NCBI GenBank assembly: GCA_013146195.2
Contig: CM028382.1
Span: 117,069,023 to 117,133,022 of the forward strand
Direction of reading: 5' to 3'
From: Codonopsis lanceolata
Taxonomy: Eukaryota; Streptophyta; Magnoliopsida; Asterales; Campanulaceae
Length of the DNA stretch: 64,000 bases
The notes beneath the pieces are model-generated. The model saw only the letters and a list, made by a program, of their open reading frames with translations. It ran no database searches and was not told where the DNA came from. Positions within the stretch are counted from its first letter, which is position 1; each line of letters starts with the position of its first letter. Below are positions 23,967-35,624 of the stretch, piece by piece. The position numbers and the translations under genes are program-made.

Positions 23967-26364
23967 TGTAAGACCCCGAACCTTTGTGTAATGGACCTTC
24001 TCGTTTTGCGTGTCGTTTAATCGTGACCTTGCTTACTTGACTTGATTTTGAGAATCTTGATTTGTGTTGGTAGGCTATCTAGAAGCCAATACCTTAATTC
24101 TATATGTTCCATAGACTTTAACTAGTTAAAGTTACAAGTCGTAGACTGACGCTATTCGTTACTTGACTCGGTTGAGAGTTTTCTCACGTAGTTCTTTTGT
24201 GTGACCTCGGTTGTACCCTTAGTCATTCCTTCATTTGTCTTGAGGGTTATTTGAACCTCATAAGGCCTTATTACACATGTTTTATGCTCCATTGAGTTGC
24301 ATTTACCCAACGTGTGCTCTACCTCCAATTCTGGACCCGTTTGACCTTGTCTTTGGCCTGAGACTTTGTTCCAACCTGTCAACCGAACATCTCTAGTGAT
24401 GTTCGGCCATGCCAACCGAACTCCATGGGGAGTGTTCGGCCACATGAACCGAACAAGTGGGAAAAGGTTTGGCCTGCACAACGAACGAACATCGACTTTG
24501 TCTTTGGTTTGATTTCTGACGTGAAATTTCTATTCTACCCTTATTTAACCCTTGCCCCTTCACTCATTGAGGGTATGTTAGTCCTTAAACACCCTTATAA
24601 CTCCTAACACCCCTTCTCTCTCTTCATTAGTGACCGTCTTCACCATGAGGAGGAAGGAGACTAGTATGCGATTGAGCGTGATTCGAAGCCCTCGCCGAGT
24701 AGATCATTTCCTATGGGTTTGTTTTCCTCTTCCTAGTTGTTTGTGGCTCGATAAAGGTACGTTACCGAAACCCTAGTTTCTCTTTCTAACTCGATATTGA
24801 CGTTAGGTTGCTATGGACTTGTTCCTTGTTAATTGTCATTGTTATACATGTCCAAATGAGATGTTATTGGTGGATATCAAAATATGAAAGTTAGGGTTTG
24901 AACCCAAATGATTATTATTGGGTATATTGGAATAGTTATGGTTTAAGAATAATTGTTGTTGGGTTTAGAAACCCGAACGAATTGTGAATCTCGAATTTAT
25001 GTCTCGACCTAGAATTTGAGACTTGGTAATTTGACACAAATGGAGTAAATTAAGTATAGAAGTTGTTATTTTGAGCCTTAGGATAAATTCCTATGACTAC
25101 TTGTATTCGTTGAATCTCGATCATGAAATCTTGAGATTTGGTCGAGTGAGATCGATTTGGTGTTTAGATGGATTTGTGGCTTAGGACTCTAATTGAGGTC
25201 CTTGGGTGACGTTAAGTGTGAGATTATCGCTAGTCATTGGATTGTTTGTATGGATCGCAAATGAGTGACTCGAATGAAAGACATTGGGATTGGTTCAATT
25301 ATGAATTAGAACTATTAATGTTTGTCGGACTTCAAATGAAGTCCCAAGTCTTATGAGAATGTATCTACGCCTGTATGAAACCTAGGAATTGGGATTGTTG
25401 TTGTTGGAATATCGACTCACTAAAGTCGCCTTGTGAATAATTTTGGGAACCCGAGATAATGAATTTGAGAACCCTTCCATGAGATGATTTGGAATGGGGC
25501 TATCTTTAGTACTCTATACATGGAGTCTATTTGTATAAGTCGCTAGGATAACTAAGTTGTTATCTAAGACTCACCGGTATAGTTTGACCTTACAAATTAT
25601 CACCGCTCTAGTGTTTACCTAAGTCTTGGACTACTATGGACATTTGGGCTATATAATGAAGTATTATGCTATGGACACTTTATTATTTACAAGTAAATGG
25701 TTGTATGATCCTAGACCAACTATAAGATGGATTGATGGTTAAGTTATGACTTAACTTGGTTTCATAATTGAATATAGAATACTATGTACATTTGATATTA
25801 TGACTAGAAGTATGATTTTCTACCTTGTCAAGAATTGATTCTTCTACGTGTTTCTATAATATGACTTATGAGCATATTGAATGTACTTGTCTTCATGCCA
25901 GATCTGTTCTACAGTTATTGATATGTGTTGAACTTGAATTCTACTATTAAGTGGAATTATGAATTGAAATTGAACTAAGCTTGAATTCACAATAATCAAC
26001 TTAGGCTTCCTTTATAAACTTGACTTGTGACTTTGAATTAGGGTTCCTAAATGGATTAAGAACCTAGCTATGCCTCAAACGAGAATATAGAAAAGAGTCT
26101 TGGAATACATATAGTGTTCAAACTCTATTTGGTTGGAATTATAGTAAGGACTCAACGGAGTCGATTTAAGGAACAATTGAACCTTACGAGGATCCTGGTG
26201 AGATCCTATGATAATTAGTTTCCATTAAGCTAAATTACAAGCTTTTGGAATTTGGATTGAATTGAGTGGACAACTTGACACTTCTGATTTAGAGACTCAA
26301 ATGAGCTCCTATTGTGGTTTTGTGATTATTGTAACAATGTGCATAATCGTATGAGTTTAGTAGA

Positions 26365-26403
<39 letters not shown>

Positions 26404-28087
26404 ACTTGAGAATTTGCAAGTAAACATCTACTTATGTATTGCATATAAGTCCAGCTGGCATTTGTTGAGTCTTATGTTGAAGGTGGGACGGTGCATCGTC
26501 TTCACGAGTTATGGGATTCGTGATTGCTATGTATCGTTGTATCGGATACGGTTCACACACCCCTCCACTGTGGGCTGCAGTGAAGATGTAGTTCCATAGT
26601 CCACTCCTGCGTAACCAGAGAGCGCATTTAACTAGAACTATACGACCGGGAAAGGTGCGACCCTTGAGGTGATACCGCTCGACACTTTGATACCACTATT
26701 TGGGGGTATCACTAGAACAATATGATTAACAGATGTAATTGCAGGAGCAATACGACGACATTGATTTGGTACCTTCTCTATCCTTTATGTGGCTTGCTAT
26801 GTGCCACTTATGTGATAACAAAGTGTTAGTGAACATGAGATCTTATTGACCATGTTTGTAATGTCTGACGTTATATGAAAGACTTGATGTGTATATATAT
26901 ATAGATAGATATACACAATTATACATGATGATTTAATGAGAGATTTGATATGTATACATAGAGTTATACATACTTATATAAGTGTATATATATAAAGATG
27001 CACCATTACACGTGATGATTTTATGAATAGCTTGATTAGTATATATACATCTATATATACTTGCATAGGATGTTTTATGGAAACTACCTTCTAATTCATT
27101 TGATTTGTGGTTGAACAGGGAATTTCACCCTGGTTGAGTTGGATGGTTTAGTAAGTAAGAAGAAATAGTTATCTTGTGTAGTGTCTAAGCGATATGACGC
27201 CTCTTCACGGTTTTCTGTCATTTGTAAAATGACACCATGATTTCTTTGATATTACATAATTATATGTTATTTAACTCTTGTGGTAGCGTACTGGGTCATT
27301 ATGACTCACCCCGTACTTTGTTTCCTAGTTGCAGTAGTTTGTAGCCACGCTGGGGCGAAGTAGATCGTGACTGTAGCAGTGCGCAGCTGATCGATAGATC
27401 GAGATTAGATCGTGTGGTTCGTGTTTGTAGAAGCCGACTTTCCCGAGTAGCAGCTTGTGATGTCTTTTTTTTTAATCATCGTCATTATATTGTACATTTC
27501 TATTTTTGTGAGATCGACATTTTGTAAAGTTATTTAGACTTTACAGTCGGGTAGAATACTTGGGTATTTGTATTGTTTCATCCTTGGGCCGACGTGCTGT
27601 GTCGTGCCGTTGTTCATGGATCTAGTTTTTATTTCAGTTGTCTCCCGGGCACGCAGTAACTTTGGGGCTTTTCTTTATTCTAGTTGTTATTGTTGTTGGT
27701 TAACCCCGGTATGCTTTAGCCGTGGGTAATTGTTATATCAGGTAAATTCTATGTTTAAACGCCGGTATGGAGTGCCGATGGTTTCTTCAGCGTCTGCAAT
27801 GTTGCGGCATGCGAGTTTTGTTTTCCTCTTTGGGAGATTAATGTCTCTCTTGGATTATTTGACTTTGGTTTCGAGCTTAATAGCTTGGGAATTCTTTTCC
27901 CTATCGCTTCCGCATATTTGATTTTTTGTAAACTCGTATTTTGGTACGGCTTCACTACCTTTATTTGAGTTTGTTAGCTCAACGGTTCGACTCGCACTAC
28001 TGTTTTGCAAGTGCTTGTCCTCTTCTTGCCTTGTTCTAGTGGCATGACCTTGGGATTCCGTGCTAGAATTCGGGTCGGGTCGTCACA
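23967..28087 (+). mobile_element. 4.1-kb solo LTR, chromovirus-like Ty3/gypsy
   Basis: From TGTAAGACCCCGAACC to GGTCGGGTCGTCACA, 4121 bp, flanked by perfect 5-bp target duplications TCCCT (23962-23966 and 28088-28092). No primer-binding site or polypurine tract is attached, so it is a solo LTR. It shares termini and internal blocks with the minus-strand LTR at 10796-15024 but has diverged enough to be another subfamily. It carries a (TA)n run at 26367-26401 and a CTCACCCCGTACTTTG..TTGCAG block near 27305 typical of this LTR type. The short frames inside have no recognised domain. Confidence 0.85.
26367..26401. repeat. (TA)n microsatellite inside the solo LTR
   Basis: About 17 TA units. Confidence 0.95.
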
Positions 28088-28092
28088 TCCCT

Positions 28093-28833
28093 GACATACC
28101 ACAAGTAGCTAGGATTCAACAGAAACTGTCAATGCAATAGGTAAAGCGGCTGCATCAGCAGGTGCATTGACCAGAACATAAAACAAGTAAGCAACGTAAG
28201 TCTTTAAGCAATTAAAGCAGTAATTAACACGGAAGTTGGTCAAACAATCTATAAAGCTATCAGCCGTATGGCTAAAAAAGATTTCACTAAAAGATTATGA
28301 GTTCTTACAAAACAGAACGTGAAATCAACAAAATATCAAACCTCTAACAAGACATCAAGTTTGTAGAGTAAAAGCCCACAAAAATAATGTGTAAAGCAAA
28401 TGTGAGATTAAAAATAAGTTTCCTATTAACTAGGAAACAAACATCAAAACATCCTGATACAAAATCCAGACTGCTCTCAGCTTTTTCTCTTGGTATTTCT
28501 GCGTCTATTAGCATCTTTCTTGTCTGCATGAAGTCCTTGTATTTATACTTGAGGTAGAGACCTACACACATGAGAATCTAACAACTCCAAGGAAACACAG
28601 AATGTTTATGAAATAAAAGGTTAGTTTCCTAAAATAGTTTCCTAATATAATTCAAAAATCTTGCCAAATTTTATCAAATTAAATAAGGACTCTTGAGAGC
28701 TTAAGAAAATAATCAATTATGGTAATTACTTACCATTGCTTTAGGACCAAGAAATGAAACAACAATTAATTAAATAAAATAGAATAGAGAAAATAGGACG
28801 ACCCTATTTTACCCTTACACTTTCTCTTTCTCT
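28093..28833. other. Non-coding DNA between two LTRs
   Basis: Right flank of the 4.1-kb solo LTR. No coding frame of note and no repeat family recognised. Confidence 0.5.
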
Positions 28834-29825
28834 TGTCAGAGGTTCTCTATTATCATACATTGATACAGATTCTACATAACAATCGAATTCAACGTAGATA
28901 TCTTATAATGCAAATGGCGGTGATGGAACTAAAAGAAATACTAATACTCATAGATCTTAATCTTCACATAGGAATTACCCGAAACAATAAACTAGATGCG
29001 AAAGCGTACATGAAACCATGAGAATGATTGTTCCTTGGTTATGCGTCTTCCAATTTGTAACGTAGTATCCTTAGGGTTTCTCTTGCTAATGGGGCGGCAG
29101 AGAGAAAAGATTATTAACCTACGTACAATTGGAGACCATAACCTTTTTATATGAATAGTTTGACCTAATTATCAACCAACTCATTATAAGTTGACAATTA
29201 GCACCCATGAGGTCTCTACACATATTCAATTAAAACCACATACTTATAAAAAGATGACTTAGGCCCATTTAACTTAGTAAATCACTTCAATTAGGCCTAT
29301 TAACTTTAGATAATATGAAGTATACGTTAAGTCGCAGTGCATACACGTCTGTATGCCCAAATGCACATATTTATCATATGCACATACATATAAGTCCATA
29401 AAATTCTTACAATCTCCCACTTGGACTATATATACATGTGCATACGTATAAATCTAACAATCGTATATCATATTATATACTTTAGTAGCTCGAGCAATCA
29501 TTTACTTTTAGTCATCTTAAACCAATCCTGCACATCAGTCAAATTAACACAAGGATCAAAAAGGCTTTCGTCACATTTATCGCAACTAGACCCATCATTG
29601 GTTACATACATTAACATAACTAACGACATGGATCAAGTATGGATGTGTAGCATGGAAATTACATGTAATGTGATATTCGCATGTCTATCTCCAACTGGTC
29701 CTACCTTAGTCCATATGAGACCAAATAACGAGTGTTGAATACTGAATAACTTTATGCTTTAACAAAGTCCAAAATTATAGAATTGTCATGACAATAAAAG
29801 ATAAATGTCAAGCAAATACTCAACA
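28834..29825 (-). mobile_element. 3' LTR of the minus-strand Copia element
   Basis: On the minus strand it begins TGTTGAGTATTTGC directly after the polypurine tract and probably ends ..CCTCTGACA at 28834, about 992 bp. The start is firm because of the tract and the adjacent pol stop; the end is chosen from TG..CA logic and from the scrap at 23905. A leader-like region (ATGGTCTCCAATTG..) and a promoter cannot be pinned. Confidence 0.65.
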
Positions 29826-29838
29826 CAAACTCCCACTG
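29826..29838 (-). other. Polypurine tract of the Copia element
   Basis: Minus strand reads AGTGGGAGTTTG immediately before the LTR start and just after the pol stop codon. Confidence 0.7.
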
Positions 29839-29841
29839 AAA

Positions 29842-32141
29842 CTATGCATAATCTAACTGCATAATACCCATACGAGCAGTGTGCTCGTGAAAGACCTTAG
29901 GTGTCAAACCTTTAGTGAGCGGATCCGCTATCATGGAGTTTGTCCCAATATGTTCAATACAAATGTGACCACTCTGAATTCTTTCTTTAACAACAAGGAA
30001 CTTGATATCTATATGTTTAGACTTAGAAGAGCTCCTATTGTTGTTTGAGTAAAGGACTGCAGACTTATTGTCACAAAATAACTTTAATGGTCTTTCAATA
30101 CCATCTACTACTCGCAGCCCAGTGACAAAATTTCGCAGCCAAACCATTTGATTTGATGCCTTGTAGCATGATACAAATTCTGCTTCCATAGTGGAAGAAG
30201 CAACGAGTGTCTGCTTAACACTCTTCCAAGAGATTGCTCCTCCAGCTAGCAAATAGATGTAGCCCGAAGTAGATCTTAGACTATCTTGGCATCCCGCAAA
30301 ATCGGAATCAGAATACCCAATGATTTCAAGTTTATCCAACCTTTTATATGTGAGCATGTAATCCTTTGTTCTCTGTAAGTATCGCATAACCCTTTTGACT
30401 GCTATCCAATGTTCCTTACCTGGATTGCTGAGGTATCTGCCTAAGACTCCAACAATGAATGACAGGTTCGGACGGGTGCAAACCTGTACATACATCAAAC
30501 TCCCTACAGCCGAAGCATAAGGGATATCTTTCATTTCTTTAGATTCAATTTCATTCTTAGGGCACCGATTGAGACTGAATCTATCTCCTTTAGCCACTGG
30601 GGTATCACCTGGTTTACAATCTTGCATGCCAAACCTTTTGAGTACCTTTTCAATATATCCATTTTGTGATAATCCAAGAATACCTTGAGAATGATCTCGG
30701 TGTATTTGGATCCCTAATATAAAAGATGCATCACCAAGATCTTTCATCTCAAATTTCTTTGATAGAAATTTTTTAGTCTCATGCAATAGGTCTATATCAT
30801 TTGTGGCAAGCAGGATGTCATCCATGTATAAAACCAGAAAAATGTATTTGCTCCCACTGAACTTATGGTATATACATTCATCAACCGTATTGATCTTAAA
30901 ACCAAATGATAATACAACTTGATGAAATTTGTGATACCATTGTCGAGATGCTTGTTTGAGCCCATAGATGGATTTCTTAAGTTTGCAAACCATTTGTGTT
31001 GAATCTTTTGAAACAAAGCATTCTGGTTATACCATATAGATCGTTTCTTCGATGTCGCCATTGAGAAACGCAGTTTTTTACATCCATCTGATGTAACTCT
31101 AAATCAAAATGTGCCACTAGTGCCATAATCGTTCTAAATGAGTCCTTAGAAGAAATCGAAGAGAAGGTCCCTTTTATAATCAATGCCTTCCTTTTGAGTA
31201 AATCCCTTAGTAACTAGACGTGCCTTATATCTTTCCACATTGCCATGTGAATCCCTCTTGGTTTTAAATACCCATTTGCAACCAATAGGTTTCACTCCTT
31301 CAGGCAATGGGACAAGATCCCATACGTCATTGTCTTTCATGGACTTGATTTCCTCATTCATGGCATCCATCCACTTTTGAGAGTTTGAACTTTCAATGGC
31401 TTGACGAAAGGTGATTGGATCATCCTCCATCACGCCAATACTTGTCTCATGTTCATTGAGAAATACTATAAAGTCATCTGGAATTGCATTTCTCCTCTCT
31501 CTAGTGGATCTCCTTAAAGGCACTAGTTCTTGAGGTTGTTGAGCTTGTTCCTCATGAACAATTGGTTGATCTAGATAAAGGGGAATTTCAACATTGTCTT
31601 GTTGTTCTTGAACAGTGTTAGGAGTAAGATGCTGATCATGGTCAAGAACAACTGTAGGAAGAGGAATAGTAACTGAATCCTCTTCGAAGACAAAGTCTAT
31701 TACCTTATTTCCTCCCCCAAGCTCAATATTCTCAAAGAACTTGCATTTCGCGTCTCAAAGAAAGTTCTTGATTTGCGATCATAAAACTTAAAACCCAGTG
31801 ATCTTTCAGAGTATCCAACAAAATAGTTACTAACTGTTCTTGAGTCTAATTTCCTTTCATTTGGCCTATAAGGCCTTGCCTCAGCTGGACAGCCCCAAAT
31901 GTGTAAATGTTTTAAGACAGGTTTCTTGCATGTCCATAGTTCATAAGGGTTTTAGTCGTAGCTTTTGTTGGAACCCTATTAAGGATATAAAGTTATAAAC
32001 CGCGGTCTTTAGTGCCTCTCCCCAGAGTGAATCAGGTAACGTAGTATGACTAATCATACTTCTTACCATATCTTTTAAAGTCTATTTCGTCTTTTAGCCA
32101 CACCATTCATGCTAGGTGTACCTGGCATGGTGTACTTTGGT
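29842..32141 (-). pseudogene. Ty1-copia polyprotein remnant (end of integrase, RT, RNase H)
   Basis: Order on the minus strand: the end of the integrase core (NGVAKRRNR at about 32110), degenerate integrase C-terminal and linker sequence to about 31520, RT start (GCKWVFKTKRDSHGN near 31270), RT core (HQMDVK near 31085; LYMDDILL near 30830, the catalytic D-D pair) and RNase H (TSGYIYLLAGGAISWKS near 30260; SKSKHIDIKF near 30010; ADPLTKGL near 29925). The last 383 codons (29842-30993) are intact. Upstream of that there are frameshifts near 31000-31180 and stops near 31760-32080. Gag, protease and most of integrase are missing, so it cannot act alone. The 5' edge near 32141 joins directly onto DUF7745-like sequence. 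Confidence 0.85.
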
Positions 32142-32578
32142 GCAGAGGATGCCCTAGCCTCACCAGCAAGAGAACCCTCAGAGGTGTCCTCCTCCTCATC
32201 ATCAACATCCCCATTATCCTGGATAGTAAAGTGGCTTGGGCAAGCACCATTATCTCTTTGAGCATTGCTCTGTTTGCCAGCTTGACTTGGGCCAGCTTCG
32301 TCAGTCCACCGGGGATTACTCCGCCGACTTGCATTGCTCAGTCTGGGAGGCGCATTACTGGGTCTCGCCTTACTGGGATCACATGTCGTTTGAGCTCCAA
32401 GGCCGTACACTCGTTGAAAGTCCTTCTGCAAAGCCTGGGGAACTACCAACCCTGAACTTTCCATATCCTCGCCGATCTCCATCAACCGGGAATCTATACC
32501 GCTGGTCACCCGCTTAAAGAGGATCCTTCTCATCACATGCCTGATCACACGAGAATGCTCCTCAGCAGCCAACAATAT
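32142..32578 (-). pseudogene. C-terminal part of the DUF7745-like antisense gene
   Basis: Minus-strand frame from LAAEEHSRVIRHVMRRIL through a charged, then S/P/N-rich low-complexity tail (SNAPPRLSNASRRSNPR, DNGDVDDEEEDTSEG). It continues in the same frame as the end of the part at 33769-34893 (EYLSWV) once the intervening LTR and one target copy are skipped. An open frame of 182 codons (32075-32623) begins inside the LTR, covers this tail and runs into Copia integrase. The disordered tail suggests the C-terminus of a PMD-type protein. Function of such proteins is unknown. Confidence 0.6.
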
Positions 32579-33768
32579 TGATCGATGTCTTATTTTAAAT
32601 TTATTTTCCTTGCAAGTGGACAAGACTATTGTAGAATAGTTTGGGAAGCAAGAGTCGAACTACAGAGATTTGGATTTGATTAGAGTAAATTTAACTAATC
32701 TATTAAAATAATGCAATTAATAACTAATGAGATTTTTTGGTTTTTTTATAAATTAAATTAACTAGAAAGCAATAAAATAATCTAACTAATAAAGCATGAT
32801 AAATATGAGATAAATCAAAGATTTGTAAATCGCCTAGGAATTATGATTCACTTGTATCTACTCTATTGTTCATTAAAATAAAGTATTATTCAATACCTTG
32901 GGTTCGTTCACAAAAGATAGATATAGCCTACCGAATTACCGTTCAGTCTCCATCTCCAAATAATTCGTCCATTCTATATCTTAGGCACAAGAACATATGG
33001 ATCCTAACTGTCACTTAGGTCATATATATGAACATGACCCTAACTTATCAATCTCGTGCATCGATATGTTCAATTTATTATGATGGTGAGCTAGTGTACG
33101 ACATATGCATAATGATCATGCAGTTATCCGCACCTCTAGGCATTTATTATTCGCGATTACATTCATTTGTTTAAAGTGAAATAATAGAGAGGTTGATAAT
33201 CACCACAATCAACAAGAATTAAATGAAGAAAAATTAATATAAAACAATAAATTCGATACAAGTTATCTCCAAACTCCTAGATTATGGAGTTAATTCCCCA
33301 TAATTAAAAGTACAAAACCTTAAACCATTCTTGGAGAATCTTTCTTCATAGACAAAGAAAAATAATACAAAACTTCTCTCCTTTTTTTCCTAACTAAAGG
33401 GATCTATTTATACCTAATTAATCCTACAACAAGAAGGAAAATGAGATATAATATAATTACAACACTAGAAAGAATTAAAATATGACTTCACGTTTCCTAA
33501 GGCAATTAAATCACTACAAAGGTGGCAAGCTGAATTTTTCTGGAAATTCTGATTTTCAGCTTTTGCACTTCAAGTTTCCAACTTTTGCAGTTTGGTCCCT
33601 GAAGTTCTTCAATTCAGCATAAAGTGTCTATATTTTGCACAATTATTCCAAAAGTCCCTGAAACTATAAAATAACACTAAAACATATATTAGACAACAAA
33701 AACCTCGAGAAATAGCATAATTTAAGCCGGAATAATACCCAATAACTGCGTATAAAATACAGTCATCA
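32579..33768 (-). mobile_element. Athila-type solo LTR inside the DUF7745-like gene
   Basis: On the minus strand it begins TGATGACTGTATTTTATACGC (33768) and ends ..CATCGATCA (32579), 1190 bp. It aligns along most of its length with the LTR at 61032-62259: GAGGTGCGGATA, CATATGTCGTACACT, TATCGATGCACGAGA, TGTTCTTGTGCC and ACTATTCTACAATAG are shared. Flanks 33769-33773 (AGTAC) and 32574-32578 (AATAT) differ by two transitions, as expected of an aged 5-bp target duplication. No primer site or internal sequence remains. Confidence 0.85.
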
Positions 33769-34893
33769 AGTACCCATGACAAATACTCATGGGACAACAT
33801 CATATTCTTAGAAAAAACGTTAGCTGAGGCCCGTAAGGTATAATCAATCTCCCACATGTCCCGGATAAGACTGACTACGTCTCACTCCATTCACATAACT
33901 TTTATCAGAGGACGATTCACATCTGGAAGAATTTGTTCTCTACCAAATTGACGGAGAACTCGGTACACGAGATAGAAAGAAGTATGACGGAGACCAGGCA
34001 AGATAACCTGAGCATAAGCCCCAGTGAACAGAAAAAAGTGGCGGATCCGCCAGTGATTTATAACACACACTATCTCCAGAGAGCCAATACGTAGAAAATA
34101 TTCTATCCAGTGGTGCTCAGTCATCAGATCATGGCGATGATGGCCATGGGAGCCATAGCCCGCAGGCATGTATATCCCTCCTACAAGCTCAGGGGTCATC
34201 ACCCAGTTGAAATGCTCTTCAATCCATATATGAATTAAAATGGGGCTGCCAGAAGGAAAGACCTCATCGCCGGTCGAAAAAGCATCCAGGCCAACCAGAG
34301 TCTCAACCAAGATCGATGATCGGGACAATGTTCACCCGGTGCTCCCGAGCTTGTAATACCATATCAACAACCCGAACATCAATAAATCCGAGTTGGCCCA
34401 CCAGAAGGTATCTCCCCATCACATATAGGAAAAGGGCAGCCAGCCGACGTCGTGAATATACTGGCTCCTCACTATAACCAGAATAAACAGGGGGAAGAAC
34501 AATCAGATCAAAGTTAACTCCATTATAAAATTATGGAGTTCCAGCACGGCTTGAGCCAAATAGTTGCCTTATCGTCATAAAAGGGCGTCTCCGTACAGAC
34601 GGCACGGCAATGGGTCCGACAGTCGGCATGCCCACCATAGCACAAAAATTCCTCAAAAGTGGGACACATCTCATTTAAAGAAAAATTAAAGAGATGGCTT
34701 TGAGTCGACCAGAATCTAGATGATGCCCTCAGCATCTCCCAATTTATACGTAGCTCCCGCCATAAAAGGAGGCAGCGGAAGCCATAAACATGATCAAACC
34801 ATTCCCTTTCATCCTCCCGTAATGAAATGATCCAGTAATCCAAGGAAGTCTCATATATCTCAATATCCAGGGTTGTATGATGCGCTCGGCCAT
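33769..34893 (-). pseudogene. DUF7745-like (plant mobile domain-type) antisense gene, N-terminal part
   Basis: Starts at ATG 34893 (MAERIIQPWILRYMR). Reads through RINWEMLRASSRFWSTQSH, FNEMCPTFEEFL-like text (NEMCPTFEEF), LFLYVMGRYLLVGQLGFIDV, SPILIHIWIEEHFNW, INHWRIRHFFLF and VYRVLRQFGREQILPDVN. This order, ending in a R-QFGR-Q-P motif, is that of the DUF7745/PMD family found in plant mobile elements. There are frameshifts near 34843 and 34325 and a stop near 33889, then the frame resumes to EYLSWV at the LTR insertion. It lies antisense to the Tat-type LTR at 39463, the place where Tat elements carry extra antisense frames. No biochemical role is known. Confidence 0.65.
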
Positions 34894-35060
34894 TTCAGAA
34901 AAGTGCAAGATTTATATCTGATCTGATAAAAAGAAAAATAGAACAAAGAAACAATTTAGAGCTATCTGAAGAAAGAAAAGAAGAGCGGTGTGAAGAATGA
35001 ACGCTGCCCTGAGCTCCTTTTTATATTGAAAAATAAGAGAAACGGTCGAAATATCAAAAC
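34894..35060 (-). promoter_or_regulatory. Putative promoter and leader of the DUF7745-like gene
   Basis: Minus strand has TATAAAAA (about 35019-35026), some 130 bp upstream of the ATG at 34893. A T/C-rich leader (CTTTCTTCAG, TTTCTTTGTTC) follows. Confidence 0.45.
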
Positions 35061-35624
35061 AATGCATGAATAGTGGCCAAACAAGAAGTGCACAAAAGAA
35101 GCATGTGCGCCCCCTAGCACCCTTTTGGGCGTTGCGCCCAAGTCCTCCATGGGCAGCGCCCACTGCTCCTTTCTGTTCATCCCCAAACTGCCTGGTATCC
35201 CGGTTTTTACCCCAGCTGCTCCGCTATTCGCGTAATATAGCCCATGTTCGCTCACGAGAAAGAAGAATAAGGCTATGTGATAGCCTTCACTAGCCATAAG
35301 AAAAACCAAACGCAAGAAAGAGGCGGCTGCCTCTCTTTCCCCGTAGAGCACCGATAACCCCAATAAAATCCAAAGGTGTGTCCCTCAAAACCACCATCCT
35401 TGAGCACAGTGTGTCTTTGCTTTATATAATGGCTTAGTTTCTTTTATTTTGGGCATTCCTAGAATAATTGAGTCAGTTTTTATCATGCATCGTAGAATAA
35501 AATAAATTGCATTGCATTAATATATAGAGTCTGGTACATGAGCAAAAGAAGAATAAAAAAATGCAGGAAAAGAAAAGAAAAATTAATTAGTGAATTCTAG
35601 CAAGTGTCAAAAACAGACAAAAAG
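35061..35624. other. LTR-like segment between the two antisense genes
   Basis: 35040-35170 resembles, on the plus strand, the early part of the Tat LTR at 39590-39710: GTGGCCAAA..AAGTGC, then GGCGTTGCGCC and the identical CCATGGGCAGCGCCCA. The similarity fades after about 35180. It may be a piece of LTR captured upstream of the DUF7745-like gene, or shared U3 sequence. No gene is supported. Confidence 0.4.
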
